Source of the DNA: an uncultured Dokdonia sp.
GTDB lineage: Bacteria > Bacteroidota > Bacteroidia > Flavobacteriales > Flavobacteriaceae
Assembly: GCA_947503305.1 (NCBI GenBank)
Contig: CANNDF010000001.1
Coordinates: forward strand, 124,001-188,000
Length of the DNA: 64,000 nucleotides
Reading direction: 5' to 3'
Every line of letters starts with the position of its first letter. Position 1 is the first letter of the stretch. The notes under the pieces are model-generated. The model did no database searches. It was given only the letters and a program-made list of their open reading frames with translations, and was not told where the DNA came from. This document shows positions 7,978 through 16,128 of this stretch, in pieces. Made by a program: the position numbers and the translations under genes.

Positions 7978-9541
7978 ATGCTTCTAACTCTGTTCTTTTA
8001 TTTTTATAACGATGTATTAAACGATCAATAGTCTTAAATAATAATGACGGGTCTATAGGTTTAGTAAGATATGCATTCATCCCAACTTCTTTTGAAGCTT
8101 GTCTTTCTTCCTCAGAGGTTCGTCCAGTTAAAGCAATAATTGGTATTTTTTGTATTTTTCTATTTGGGTGATTTCTTATTCTTGCTGTTGCATCTATACC
8201 ATCCATCACTGGCATTGTAAGATCCATAAGTATAAGGTCATAATGATAATTTTCTATGAATTGTACAACCTTCTCTCCGTTTTTTGCAATATCTAGACTA
8301 TAGGAACCTTCGTCTGCAAATAATTTCATCATAAGAAGTTGATTCACTTCAATATCTTCTCCTAATAAAATGCGATATTTTTTAGCTCCGTTTCGTTGGT
8401 TTTTGCCTGTCTTTTTAGTTCTGAATCGACTATCCTTAGAATCTTTTTGGTCATGAGATATCCCCATTGAAAGTGTAAATCTAAAAGTTGATCCTTCATT
8501 TTCCACACTTTCTACTTCAAGATCACTATCCATAAGTTGGGTAAGTTGTTTAACAATACTTAGCCCTAAACCTGCACCTCCAAAAAGCCCTCTTTTTTCA
8601 ACTTGTGTAAAACTTTCAAAAATAGATTCAAGATGCTTATTTGGAATCCCAATTCCTGTATCCGTTATTTCAAATGTAACAGGGATACGACGCATGTTTC
8701 GAGAGGGAGTAAATACTCGAAAATGTATTTTACCTTGATGCGTAAACTTTAATGAATTTTCTAGAAGATTTACTAAAATCTGATTGATTCTAAGATGATC
8801 TCCTATTAAAAAACTAGGAATATTATCAGATACGTCTGCTACAAATTCTAATCGCTTTTCCTGTGTTCTTAATCTATAAGTAGTAATAAGAGATTCTGTA
8901 AACTTTTTAAAGTTAAATCGTTTATTCTTAATTTCAAGTTTACCAGCTTCAATCTTAGAAATGTCTAATAAATCATCTACAATTGACACTAGATTTTTAG
9001 AAGAGTCTTTGATGATATTTATCAAATCCAATTGTTCTCTATCAATATCCGTATTTTCTAAAACACTTAAGAATCCTAATATACTATTAAGAGGTGTTCT
9101 AATTTCATGACTTACATTAGCCAAGAATTTGTTCTTGAAACCGCGTTGTACATTAAGTTCATGATTGAGCTCTTGAGTGATATTAAAATTTATAATCGAC
9201 TCATTACGAACCTGCTTAATTTGATGTACTGTTTTATAGTGGTCTGATAAATCTTCAATAAATAAAACGACTTGCTTCTTTTTACGATCTACTCTTGATC
9301 GTATATCATAAAAGCATGTTTTACCTCTAATTTCCATTTGCACACAATAAAACTTTTGCTCAGTTTTATCATCTTCAAATAGCGAAGATATCACATAAAA
9401 AAAGGGGTGAAATTCAGTAATATCAGAATCTGCTTGTAGGGTAAAAAGAGAATTGTCTGTAGCCACGACTTTATTATCATTATCAATGACTACTATTTGT
9501 ATTGTATTTTTTAAATATTCTTCTCTTAGCTTATCAAGCAT
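7976..9541 (-). CDS. cytoplasmic hybrid histidine kinase / response regulator
   Basis: A 521-residue hybrid kinase without transmembrane segment or signal peptide. Order of domains: PAS-like N-terminus (about 1-105), coiled linker, HisKA with SHEIRTPLN (phospho-acceptor His145), HATPase with NQILVNLLENSLKFT, DTGIGIP and GAGLGLSIV, then a basic linker and a C-terminal receiver with phospho-acceptor Asp in LILMDLTMPVMDG (near 450). It is the last gene of the GTPase operon; its ATG at 9541 lies eight bases inside the GTPase gene. Because the sensor end is soluble, its input is probably an internal partner such as the GTPase; that is inference. Confidence 0.92.
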   Translation of the reverse strand: MLDKLREEYLKNTIQIVVIDNDNKVVATDNSLFTLQADSDITEFHPFFYVISSLFEDDKTEQKFYCVQMEIRGKTCFYDIRSRVDRKKKQVVLFIEDLSDHYKTVHQIKQVRNESIINFNITQELNHELNVQRGFKNKFLANVSHEIRTPLNSILGFLSVLENTDIDREQLDLINIIKDSSKNLVSIVDDLLDISKIEAGKLEIKNKRFNFKKFTESLITTYRLRTQEKRLEFVADVSDNIPSFLIGDHLRINQILVNLLENSLKFTHQGKIHFRVFTPSRNMRRIPVTFEITDTGIGIPNKHLESIFESFTQVEKRGLFGGAGLGLSIVKQLTQLMDSDLEVESVENEGSTFRFTLSMGISHDQKDSKDSRFRTKKTGKNQRNGAKKYRILLGEDIEVNQLLMMKLFADEGSYSLDIAKNGEKVVQFIENYHYDLILMDLTMPVMDGIDATARIRNHPNRKIQKIPIIALTGRTSEEERQASKEVGMNAYLTKPIDPSLLFKTIDRLIHRYKNKRTELEA

Positions 9542-10028
9542 CTTCAAGCAATTGTGCTGCTACATTTTTAAACAGCAATTCAACATTTTCACCAGTTTTT
9601 GCACTGGAAAGGTAGGAATGCTGAATATCTTTTGATCTTAATTCCTCCAAAAGTTCATCACTATCGACCAAATCCACTTTATTACCGATGATATGCACAG
9701 AAACCTCTGGAAATTTCTCATTTAGGTGATCTAAGTTATATTTTATGTCACTATACGTCACTGGTCTAGAAGCATCAAAAACATATATAAAACTAGAAGC
9801 TCCCATCAAATAAGAGGGCCTATATTTTGTAAAATCATCAGTCCCTTCTACATCCCATATTACTAATGTAATACGATCTCCTTCTACAATAACCTCTTTC
9901 TTCATTATATGTACTCCTATTGTAACAGTATAATTTTCAGAAAAAGTGTTTTCTACAAAACGTCTAAGCAGTGAAGATTTCCCTACTCCAAAATGCCCTA
10001 ACAACACAACTTTTTTAGATACGCTCAT
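9534..10028 (-). CDS. Ras/Rab-like small GTPase
   Basis: A 164-residue single-domain small GTPase. G1 is GHFGVGKS (11-18), switch I Thr is in TVTIG (Thr36), G3 is DVEG (59-62), G4 is NKVD (116-119) and G5 is SAK (142-144). The residue matching the catalytic Gln of Ras (WDTAGQ) is Thr63 here (WDVEGT), so intrinsic hydrolysis may be slow and need a partner. No C-terminal lipidation cysteine is present. It overlaps the upstream longin-like gene by 14 bases and the kinase gene downstream by eight, so all are translated together. MglA-type polarity GTPases are the nearest characterised bacterial parallel, but this sequence has the shorter Rab-like form. Confidence 0.92.
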   Translation of the reverse strand: MSVSKKVVLLGHFGVGKSSLLRRFVENTFSENYTVTIGVHIMKKEVIVEGDRITLVIWDVEGTDDFTKYRPSYLMGASSFIYVFDASRPVTYSDIKYNLDHLNEKFPEVSVHIIGNKVDLVDSDELLEELRSKDIQHSYLSSAKTGENVELLFKNVAAQLLEDA

Positions 10029-10812
10029 CTGTAAAATATGATTTTAATTTTTTTGTAAAATTCTCTTCATTATCAATATCATCTTTATTGATAACAAATT
10101 GTGCAAAATCTAGAAGCACGTCTTCCAATTTGTCTTTATATTCATCATCATATATTCCCGTAATGACAACTGCAATATAATACTTTGAAAAATTTTGAAG
10201 ATGAATTGTAAACAATTCATAATCGATTCTTTCTAACTCTAACCCTCCTTTTTCATATGCATCTTCGACAAAGCTCTTGATTGCTGTAAGCATTCCCGCA
10301 ACCATATCTTCATCAATTGTCTTCGTTTTTGAATAGTTAGCTTTTAACAAACCTGACCCTTTTTCAATAACCATGATTTGTTCGATTCGGGCCTTGTATT
10401 CCTCACGCATTAATGACGCAGCATTCATATCATTACGATCCCCTTTAAACCAGTTTTTAAAAGAAAAAGTTTTAGTAAGTCTCGTATTTATATCGTCATT
10501 TAATTTTTTAATTTCTGACTGTACATATTTTTTTATCATCTTACCCATTACAGGATATAACGCTTCTGCTACAGCATCTTGAGACTTTTTAATTTCAGTT
10601 TTAAGTGTTTCTGTTATTACGGGCCCTAAGGTTTTAGGCATTTCATCTACAAAATTTGCCAGCCGTTCATTGAGTATAGGATCTACCCTTTCAGAAAGGT
10701 GATTTTGCTCAGATTCTAATTTCTGAATTTTCATCAAGAGATCTTTATCAAACTCACGTTCATCTGTGAGTATGATTTCTTTAAGAATCTCAAGTCTTTC
10801 CTTAGAATCCAT
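10015..10812 (-). CDS. coiled-coil and longin/roadblock-like domain protein of the GTPase operon
   Basis: A 265-residue soluble protein. Residues about 1-130 are helical and highly charged, with coiled-coil character. From about residue 140 the sequence EQIMVIEKGSGLLKANYS, followed by a helical stretch (MLTAIKSFVEDAY) and YIAVVITG, has the strand-helix-strand order of longin/roadblock-type folds that bind small GTPases. This fold call is inference from pattern, not from a profile search. The gene overlaps the GTPase start by 14 bases, which supports a physical partnership, perhaps as effector, GAP or GEF. Confidence 0.75.
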   Translation of the reverse strand: MDSKERLEILKEIILTDEREFDKDLLMKIQKLESEQNHLSERVDPILNERLANFVDEMPKTLGPVITETLKTEIKKSQDAVAEALYPVMGKMIKKYVQSEIKKLNDDINTRLTKTFSFKNWFKGDRNDMNAASLMREEYKARIEQIMVIEKGSGLLKANYSKTKTIDEDMVAGMLTAIKSFVEDAYEKGGLELERIDYELFTIHLQNFSKYYIAVVITGIYDDEYKDKLEDVLLDFAQFVINKDDIDNEENFTKKLKSYFTDERI

Positions 10813-10832
10813 AGTACAGGAGGATAGACAGA

Positions 10833-11183
10833 TTAACCTTTAATGTTTTCGCCTAACTTTATTAGTAAACTTCCTAGTTGTGATTTATCAACTTTCTTAG
10901 CATCTAGATCTCCCGTTTTATCATTTAATGCTTCTTCTAAATCTGAAATACGAATATTTACATCCGTACCTAAATTATCAATAGCAGTCATCAATTCTTT
11001 ACGGGTATCATCTATGTAATCGGACAGTTCTTGTCTTCTCTGTTCGAGCTCTTTTTTGAGGGTATCAAATTCCTGACTATATTCAGCCATATTTTCTCCA
11101 AAAATGAGTTGCTTAATCGCATCAATTTTGGAGTTTGCTTCTAATAAAGTCGGATCGGCTTGATCTTTAGTTTTTTTAGTCAT
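10833..11183 (-). CDS. small coiled-coil protein, first gene of the GTPase operon
   Basis: A 116-residue hydrophilic protein, largely heptad-patterned helix from about residue 15 to 90 (repeated Glu/Lys/Leu spacing), followed by KKVDKSQLGSLLIKLGENI. No signal peptide, membrane segment or cysteine. It ends 20 bases before the longin-like gene and is the first gene after the promoter box at 11216. No family is recognised; an adaptor or scaffold for the GTPase module is a guess. Confidence 0.7.
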   Translation of the reverse strand: MTKKTKDQADPTLLEANSKIDAIKQLIFGENMAEYSQEFDTLKKELEQRRQELSDYIDDTRKELMTAIDNLGTDVNIRISDLEEALNDKTGDLDAKKVDKSQLGSLLIKLGENIKG

Positions 11184-11215
11184 TATGAAGTGGAGGTTCG
11201 TTGAGTTATAGCCCC

Positions 11216-11223
11216 CAAATATA
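11216..11223 (-). promoter_or_regulatory. -7 promoter box of the GTPase-kinase operon
   Basis: Minus-strand TATATTTG, a perfect TAnnTTTG match 32 bases before the ATG at 11183. No TTG is found at the usual 17-23 base spacing, so the promoter may need an activator or another sigma factor. Confidence 0.5.
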
Positions 11224-11250
11224 AAAAAAATAGCCGATAAGTCCTTATAT

Positions 11251-11272
11251 AAAGGGGATTATGATCCCTTTT
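11251..11272 (-). terminator. probable terminator after the fructose-bisphosphatase gene
   Basis: Inverted repeat of nine pairs (one G-T) around a TATG loop, AAAGGGGAT / ATCCCTTTT. It reaches the last base of the fbp stop codon and separates fbp from the GTPase operon. Confidence 0.5.
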
Positions 11273-12267
11273 TACATAAAGGACTCTGCCTTTTCTACCA
11301 TTTTTTTACTTCCACAAAAGAAAGGGACACGTTCATGAAGTTCTTTCGGTTCCAAATCCATTATTGGTGTATACCCATCACTTGCCTTGCCTCCAGCTTG
11401 TTCAACAATATAGGCCATTGGGTTACATTCATATAATAATCGCAATTTTCCATTCGAATTCAGAGAACTTTTTGGATACATATAAATACCTCCTTTTATC
11501 ATATTACGATGAATATCTGAGACTAATGATCCAATATATCTAGATGTATAAGGTCTGTCATCTTTTTCTTCTTGACAGAATTTTATATAATTTTTAACCC
11601 CTTGTGGGAAATGAGTATAGTTTCCTTCATTTACAGAGTAAATAGTACCATTTTCCGGAAATTTCATATCTGGATGTGACAAATAAAATGTTCCTATAGC
11701 AGGATTAAGGGTAAATCCATTTACCCCGTGACCAGTAGTATATACTAGCATCGTACTCGTACCATATATAATATATCCAGCTGCTACCTGATTACGCCCA
11801 GGCTGTAAAAAATCTTCAAGTTTTACAGGTGTACCTGAAGGAGTAATCCTTCTATAAACCGAAAAAATAGTTCCTACTGAAACATTTACATCAATATTAG
11901 AAGAACCATCAAGAGGATCCATAAGGACGACATATTTATTTTGATGATCATCGTTATGTCCTTCAATAGTAATAAAATCGTCATTCTCTTCACTAGCAAT
12001 ACCACAGACAATCTCTCTATTCTTAAGCGTATTTATAAATGTTTCATTAGCAATTACATCCAATTTTTGCTGATCTTCTCCTTGAATATTTGTATCTCCA
12101 GCAGCTCCTAAAACATCCACAAGTCCTGCCTTATTTACCTGATGATTAACCACTTTTGCAGCTAGTCTAATAGAGTTTATCAAACGGGACAACTCTCCAG
12201 AAGAGTATTTAAATTCGGATTGATTCTCAATAATAAATTCTCCTAAAGTTTGATTTTTACGTGGCAT
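11272..12267 (-). CDS. fbp: class I fructose-1,6-bisphosphatase
   Basis: A 331-residue cytosolic enzyme of gluconeogenesis that removes the 1-phosphate from fructose-1,6-bisphosphate. The metal-binding signature [20 protein letters not shown] is at about 114-133, [15 protein letters not shown] near 57-71 and the substrate block [20 protein letters not shown] near 275. The length is normal for class I enzymes. It has its own well-formed promoter at 12293-12324 and is divergent from the GNAT-aspartate kinase pair. Confidence 0.96.
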   Translation of the reverse strand: MPRKNQTLGEFIIENQSEFKYSSGELSRLINSIRLAAKVVNHQVNKAGLVDVLGAAGDTNIQGEDQQKLDVIANETFINTLKNREIVCGIASEENDDFITIEGHNDDHQNKYVVLMDPLDGSSNIDVNVSVGTIFSVYRRITPSGTPVKLEDFLQPGRNQVAAGYIIYGTSTMLVYTTGHGVNGFTLNPAIGTFYLSHPDMKFPENGTIYSVNEGNYTHFPQGVKNYIKFCQEEKDDRPYTSRYIGSLVSDIHRNMIKGGIYMYPKSSLNSNGKLRLLYECNPMAYIVEQAGGKASDGYTPIMDLEPKELHERVPFFCGSKKMVEKAESFM

Positions 12268-12292
12268 AGATTGGGAAAGTGTTATTTTTTTG

Positions 12293-12324
12293 CAAAAATA
12301 TTCAAAATTCTGATAGTACTACAA
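12293..12324 (-). promoter_or_regulatory. promoter of fbp (TTG-N21-TATTTTTG)
   Basis: On the minus strand, TTG at 12324-12322 is followed after 21 bases by TATTTTTG at 12300-12293. This fits the Bacteroidetes consensus TTG-N17-23-TAnnTTTG and lies 25 bases before the fbp ATG. It is one of the two complete promoters I can see in the window. Confidence 0.7.
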
Positions 12325-12386
12325 CGTTTTCGTATTCTTTTATAATCGTATATTCTTTACTTTCGCTATCCTAAAAACTCATTACT

Positions 12387-12869
12387 GTGAATTGTGACAT
12401 ACGTAAAGCACTTGTAAGTGATATGCCCTCAGTTTTTAATCTCATCAAAGAGCTTGCTGTTTTTGAGAATGAACCAGATGCTGTTCATATATCTGTAGAC
12501 ACACTTATTCAACATGGATTTGGAAATGAACCTCTTTTTACATGCTTTGTTGCCGAAGTAAATTCTTCAATTATAGGAATGGCTTTAGTGTATTTTAGAT
12601 TTTCTACATGGGAAGGAAAATCATTACATCTTGAAGATCTTATCGTATCTCAAAAACATAGAGGGAAAGGATATGGGAAGATGTTGTATAATCAAGTGAT
12701 GCATTATGCAAAGTCTCAAAATGTAAATAGAGTAGAATGGGTTGTATTAGATTGGAACTCTGATGCAATTCAATTTTATGAACGAAGCGGCGCGCTTTTA
12801 TTAAAAGATTGGTATCTCGCTCAAATGGATAAAACAAGATTAAACAACTACATACAGTCAATAATATAA
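12387..12869 (+). CDS. GNAT family N-acetyltransferase
   Basis: A 160-residue acetyltransferase. It starts with GTG at 12387; the family-typical opening (IRKALVSDMPSVFNLIKELAVFE) begins right after it and no closer ATG exists. Motif A RGKGYGKML (about 92-100) binds acetyl-CoA; DWNSDAIQFYERSGA is the usual C-terminal block. It most resembles the diamine (spermidine/spermine or thialysine) acetyltransferase branch, but the acceptor cannot be fixed from sequence. The aspartate kinase gene starts 24 bases downstream in the same direction. Confidence 0.88.
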   Translation: MNCDIRKALVSDMPSVFNLIKELAVFENEPDAVHISVDTLIQHGFGNEPLFTCFVAEVNSSIIGMALVYFRFSTWEGKSLHLEDLIVSQKHRGKGYGKMLYNQVMHYAKSQNVNRVEWVVLDWNSDAIQFYERSGALLLKDWYLAQMDKTRLNNYIQSII

Positions 12870-12893
12870 AATCAAAGCAAACGCACTAAGAAT

Positions 12894-14144
12894 ATGCAGG
12901 TATTTAAATTTGGAGGTGCATCTGTAAAAGATGCTGCTGGTGTCAGAAATGTAATGACTGTCCTTAAACAAATGGGGATAGATCATAAACTTGTTGTCAT
13001 TTCAGCGATGGGAAAGACTACCAATGCGATGGAATCAATCATACATGCTTATTTCCATAAAAAAATGAAAGTCCCAGAAGCTATCAGTGAAAGTATTACG
13101 TATCATGAACGTATTATTTCAGAGCTTTTTCCAAAAGGGCATTCCATTAATGAAGTTACAAAAACATTATTTGGAGAACTCAAAGGGTTTTTAGCATGGA
13201 ACAAGTCACCTAATTATGACTTCGTATATGATCAAGTAGTTTGCTACGGAGAATTAATTTCTACAAGTATTATCAGTGCTTTTCTAGAAGAAAATGGAAT
13301 AAAAAACAACTGGTTGGATGCTCGTGATCTTATTCAGACTGATACTAGTTATAGAGATGCTCGTGTGGATTGGACTGCAACTCAAAAAGCAATACAAGAT
13401 GCTATAAACCCTAAAGAGCTTTCCATAACACAAGGATTTATTGGATCTGATGAAAACAATTTCACGACAACATTAGGTCGTGAAGGAAGTGATTATACGG
13501 GTGCCATATTTGCCTATTGTTTGGGAGCAAATAGTCTTACCATTTGGAAAGATGTTCCTGGTGTTTTAAATGGAGATCCCCGTGTTTTTGAAAACACAGA
13601 ATTATTACATCAAATCTCCTATGAAGAAGCTATAGAACTTGCTTTCTATGGTGCTTCTGTTATACACCCAAAAACATTACAGCCTCTACAGCGCAAAGAA
13701 ATTCCATTACATGTAAAATCCTTTTTAAACCCACAAAATACAGGAACTGCTGTCAGTAAAGGACAACGATTAATTCCTGAAATCCCTTGTTATATAGTAA
13801 AGAAAGATCAAGTATTAATATCCTTATCGTCTCTCGACTTTTCTTTTATGATGGAAGATAATATAGGAGAAGTGTTTCAATTATTAGGCAAATACAAGAT
13901 GAAGGTAGATCTTATCCAAAATTCTGCGATTAGTTTTTCCGTATGTGTAGATAATAAATTTAAAAATCTAGAGCCACTTATTAATCATCTAAAAGCAAAA
14001 TTTAAGGTAAAGTCCATAGAAGGGGTTTCTTTATATACCATTCGCCATTTTACACCTAAGGTTTTAGCTTTATTTGAAAAAGATAAAACTGTTTTATTAA
14101 AACAAGTAGCGCAAAATACTGTGCAATTTGTGACACAAAATTAA
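12894..14144 (+). CDS. aspartate kinase
   Basis: A 416-residue monofunctional aspartokinase, the first step of the lysine/threonine/methionine pathway (aspartate to aspartyl phosphate). KFGGASVKDAAGV (about 4-16) is the amino-acid-kinase nucleotide loop; TTLGREGSDYTGAIFA (about 191-206) and WKDVPGVLNGDPR (about 215-227) are the substrate and ATP blocks. The C-terminal 120 residues would hold the ACT regulatory region. It is slightly shorter than many LysC proteins, with a poorly conserved second ACT unit. It follows the GNAT gene in a probable two-gene operon. Confidence 0.93.
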   Translation: MQVFKFGGASVKDAAGVRNVMTVLKQMGIDHKLVVISAMGKTTNAMESIIHAYFHKKMKVPEAISESITYHERIISELFPKGHSINEVTKTLFGELKGFLAWNKSPNYDFVYDQVVCYGELISTSIISAFLEENGIKNNWLDARDLIQTDTSYRDARVDWTATQKAIQDAINPKELSITQGFIGSDENNFTTTLGREGSDYTGAIFAYCLGANSLTIWKDVPGVLNGDPRVFENTELLHQISYEEAIELAFYGASVIHPKTLQPLQRKEIPLHVKSFLNPQNTGTAVSKGQRLIPEIPCYIVKKDQVLISLSSLDFSFMMEDNIGEVFQLLGKYKMKVDLIQNSAISFSVCVDNKFKNLEPLINHLKAKFKVKSIEGVSLYTIRHFTPKVLALFEKDKTVLLKQVAQNTVQFVTQN

Positions 14145-14217
14145 TTTTTCAACGTCTTTAAGAAAAAGAATATCATTCGTTTTTAAAGGAAGCTAATCTT
14201 CCAGATTTCAGATTTCC

Positions 14218-14225
14218 TATATTTG
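14218..14225 (+). promoter_or_regulatory. -7 promoter box of the OlsF-like gene
   Basis: Plus-strand TATATTTG, a perfect TAnnTTTG box 35 bases before the ATG at 14261. Confidence 0.5.
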
Positions 14226-14260
14226 CGTACTAACTAACATAAATTAAACCGATCTCCCCT

Positions 14261-16078
14261 ATGGGCCTTGTTACCGCAAAAGAAGTTGCGCAAGCTATAA
14301 AAGTAGATAAGCTCGGCTTTATAGGTACTTTTTTGGGATGGTCATTAATGAAAGTCCTTAAAATATCTACCGCAAATAAAATCTATAATCGCAATAAACA
14401 TCTAAGTGATCTAGAGTTTTTAAACTCTTTGCTCGATGAATTTGAAATAAAATTTGAAATCCCAGAAGAAGATTTAAGGCGACTCCCTAAAAATGGAGCA
14501 TATATCACGATTTCTAATCATCCATTAGGAGGTATAGATGGTATTCTATTGCTCAAACTTATGCTTGAAAATCGTAAAGATTTTAAAATTATTGCCAATT
14601 TCTTACTTCATCGCATTGAGCCACTTAAACCCTATGTAATGCCGGTAAATCCTTTTGAGGATCGTAAAGATGTTAAGTCAAGCATCTCTGGATTTAAAAA
14701 TGCGATAAAACATTTACAAGATGGACACCCTTTAGGTATTTTCCCAGCAGGAGAAGTATCTACCTATAAAGATGATAAACTCATCATTGACAAGCCATGG
14801 GAAGAAGCTGCAATTAAACTTATTAAAAAAGCAGAAGTTCCTATTGTACCAATCTATTTTCATGCAAAAAACAGTCGGTTATTTTACAAATTATCCAAAA
14901 TAAGTGACACCCTACGTACGGCAAAACTTCCCAGTGAACTACTTACTCAAAAAAAGCGAATCATCAAAGTACGAATTGGAAACCCTATCAAAGTACAAGC
15001 ACAAAAAGAGTATGCCTCTCTCCCAGAATTTACAGAGTTTTTAAGAAAGAAAACATATATGCTTGCCAAGTCTTTTGAAACCCAAAGTAGCAGACTAAGC
15101 AACATCCCTCAGACACTTAAAACTATAAAAGAACCTAAGCAAATTGTTACTTCGATAAGTAGTGACGTAATTATAAATGAAATAGATCGTCTACGTGATA
15201 AAGACAAAAGACTTCTGCAATCAAAAAACTATGAGGTTTTTCTAGCGCCTGCCGATGAAATGCCTAATACACTTCAAGAAGTAGGGCGCTTACGCGAAAT
15301 TACATTTAGAGAAATAGGAGAAGGGACTAATGAAGCAATAGATCTAGATAAATTTGATCGTTATTATCATCATATGTTTTTATGGGATAATCAAGCCCAA
15401 AAAATAGCAGGTGCTTATCGAATGGGGCTAGGTTCAGAAATATTTTCAAGTTATGGGATCGATGGATTTTATCTTCAAGATCTCTTTAGATTTGAACCAG
15501 AACTTTATAAAATGATGAGTCAAAGCATCGAAATGGGGCGCGCTTTTATCATTAAAGAATATCAACAAAAACCCATGCCTCTTTTCTTACTATGGAAAGG
15601 TATTGTCCATACAACACTTCGTTTTCCAGAACATAAATATCTTATAGGAGGCGTGAGTATCTCAAATCAATTTTCAAATTTCAGTAAATCCCTGATGATT
15701 GAGTTTATGAAGTCGCACTACTATGACCCATACGTAGCTCAGTATATACATCCTAAAAAAGAATTTAAGGTACGTCTTAAAGATGCAGATAAAGAATTTG
15801 TATTTGATGAGAGTGCAGCAGACCTCAATAAGTTTGACAAACTCATAGATGAAGTAGAACCTGGCTCATTACGACTTCCTGTACTTATCAAAAAATATAT
15901 TAAACAAAATGCAAAAGTAGTCGCATTTAATGTAGATCCCTTTTTCAATAATGCCGTCGATGGATTGATGTATATCCGTATTGCAGATCTTCCAGAAAGC
16001 ACTGTAAAACCTGTCATGGAAGAATTTCAAGCTGAACTTGAAAAAAAATATGGTCAACGCACCTCAGAAGAGGAATAA
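14261..16078 (+). CDS. fused lysophospholipid acyltransferase / GNAT acyltransferase (OlsF-like aminolipid synthase)
   Basis: A 605-residue two-domain protein. The N-terminal half (about 60-260) is a PlsC-type O-acyltransferase: ISNHPLGGIDG carries a modified HX4D motif (His88 with Asp93) and FPAGEVST is the later substrate motif. The C-terminal half (about 310-500) resembles the hemolysin/OlsB-type GNAT N-acyltransferases (EVGRLREITFREIGEGTN, AGAYRMGLG, IEMGRAFI). This order matches OlsF, the bifunctional ornithine lipid synthase known in Serratia and flavobacteria; related enzymes make glycine lipids. The membrane product would be a phosphorus-free aminolipid. Which amino acid is used cannot be told from sequence. 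Confidence 0.82.
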   Translation: MGLVTAKEVAQAIKVDKLGFIGTFLGWSLMKVLKISTANKIYNRNKHLSDLEFLNSLLDEFEIKFEIPEEDLRRLPKNGAYITISNHPLGGIDGILLLKLMLENRKDFKIIANFLLHRIEPLKPYVMPVNPFEDRKDVKSSISGFKNAIKHLQDGHPLGIFPAGEVSTYKDDKLIIDKPWEEAAIKLIKKAEVPIVPIYFHAKNSRLFYKLSKISDTLRTAKLPSELLTQKKRIIKVRIGNPIKVQAQKEYASLPEFTEFLRKKTYMLAKSFETQSSRLSNIPQTLKTIKEPKQIVTSISSDVIINEIDRLRDKDKRLLQSKNYEVFLAPADEMPNTLQEVGRLREITFREIGEGTNEAIDLDKFDRYYHHMFLWDNQAQKIAGAYRMGLGSEIFSSYGIDGFYLQDLFRFEPELYKMMSQSIEMGRAFIIKEYQQKPMPLFLLWKGIVHTTLRFPEHKYLIGGVSISNQFSNFSKSLMIEFMKSHYYDPYVAQYIHPKKEFKVRLKDADKEFVFDESAADLNKFDKLIDEVEPGSLRLPVLIKKYIKQNAKVVAFNVDPFFNNAVDGLMYIRIADLPESTVKPVMEEFQAELEKKYGQRTSEEE

Positions 16079-16081
16079 GAA

Positions 16082-16101
16082 TACGCTTTCGCGAAAGCGT
16101 A
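16082..16101. repeat. 20-base perfect palindrome containing the 14-base iterated core
   Basis: The core GCTTTCGCGAAAGC (16085-16098) is extended to a 20-base palindrome starting TACG. It sits between two convergent genes and, as an 8-bp stem with CGCG loop, could also serve as a terminator for both. The same 20-mer recurs at 42477-42496. Confidence 0.95.
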
Positions 16102-16128
16102 CTTTACAGATATTACAGCTACTCTATT

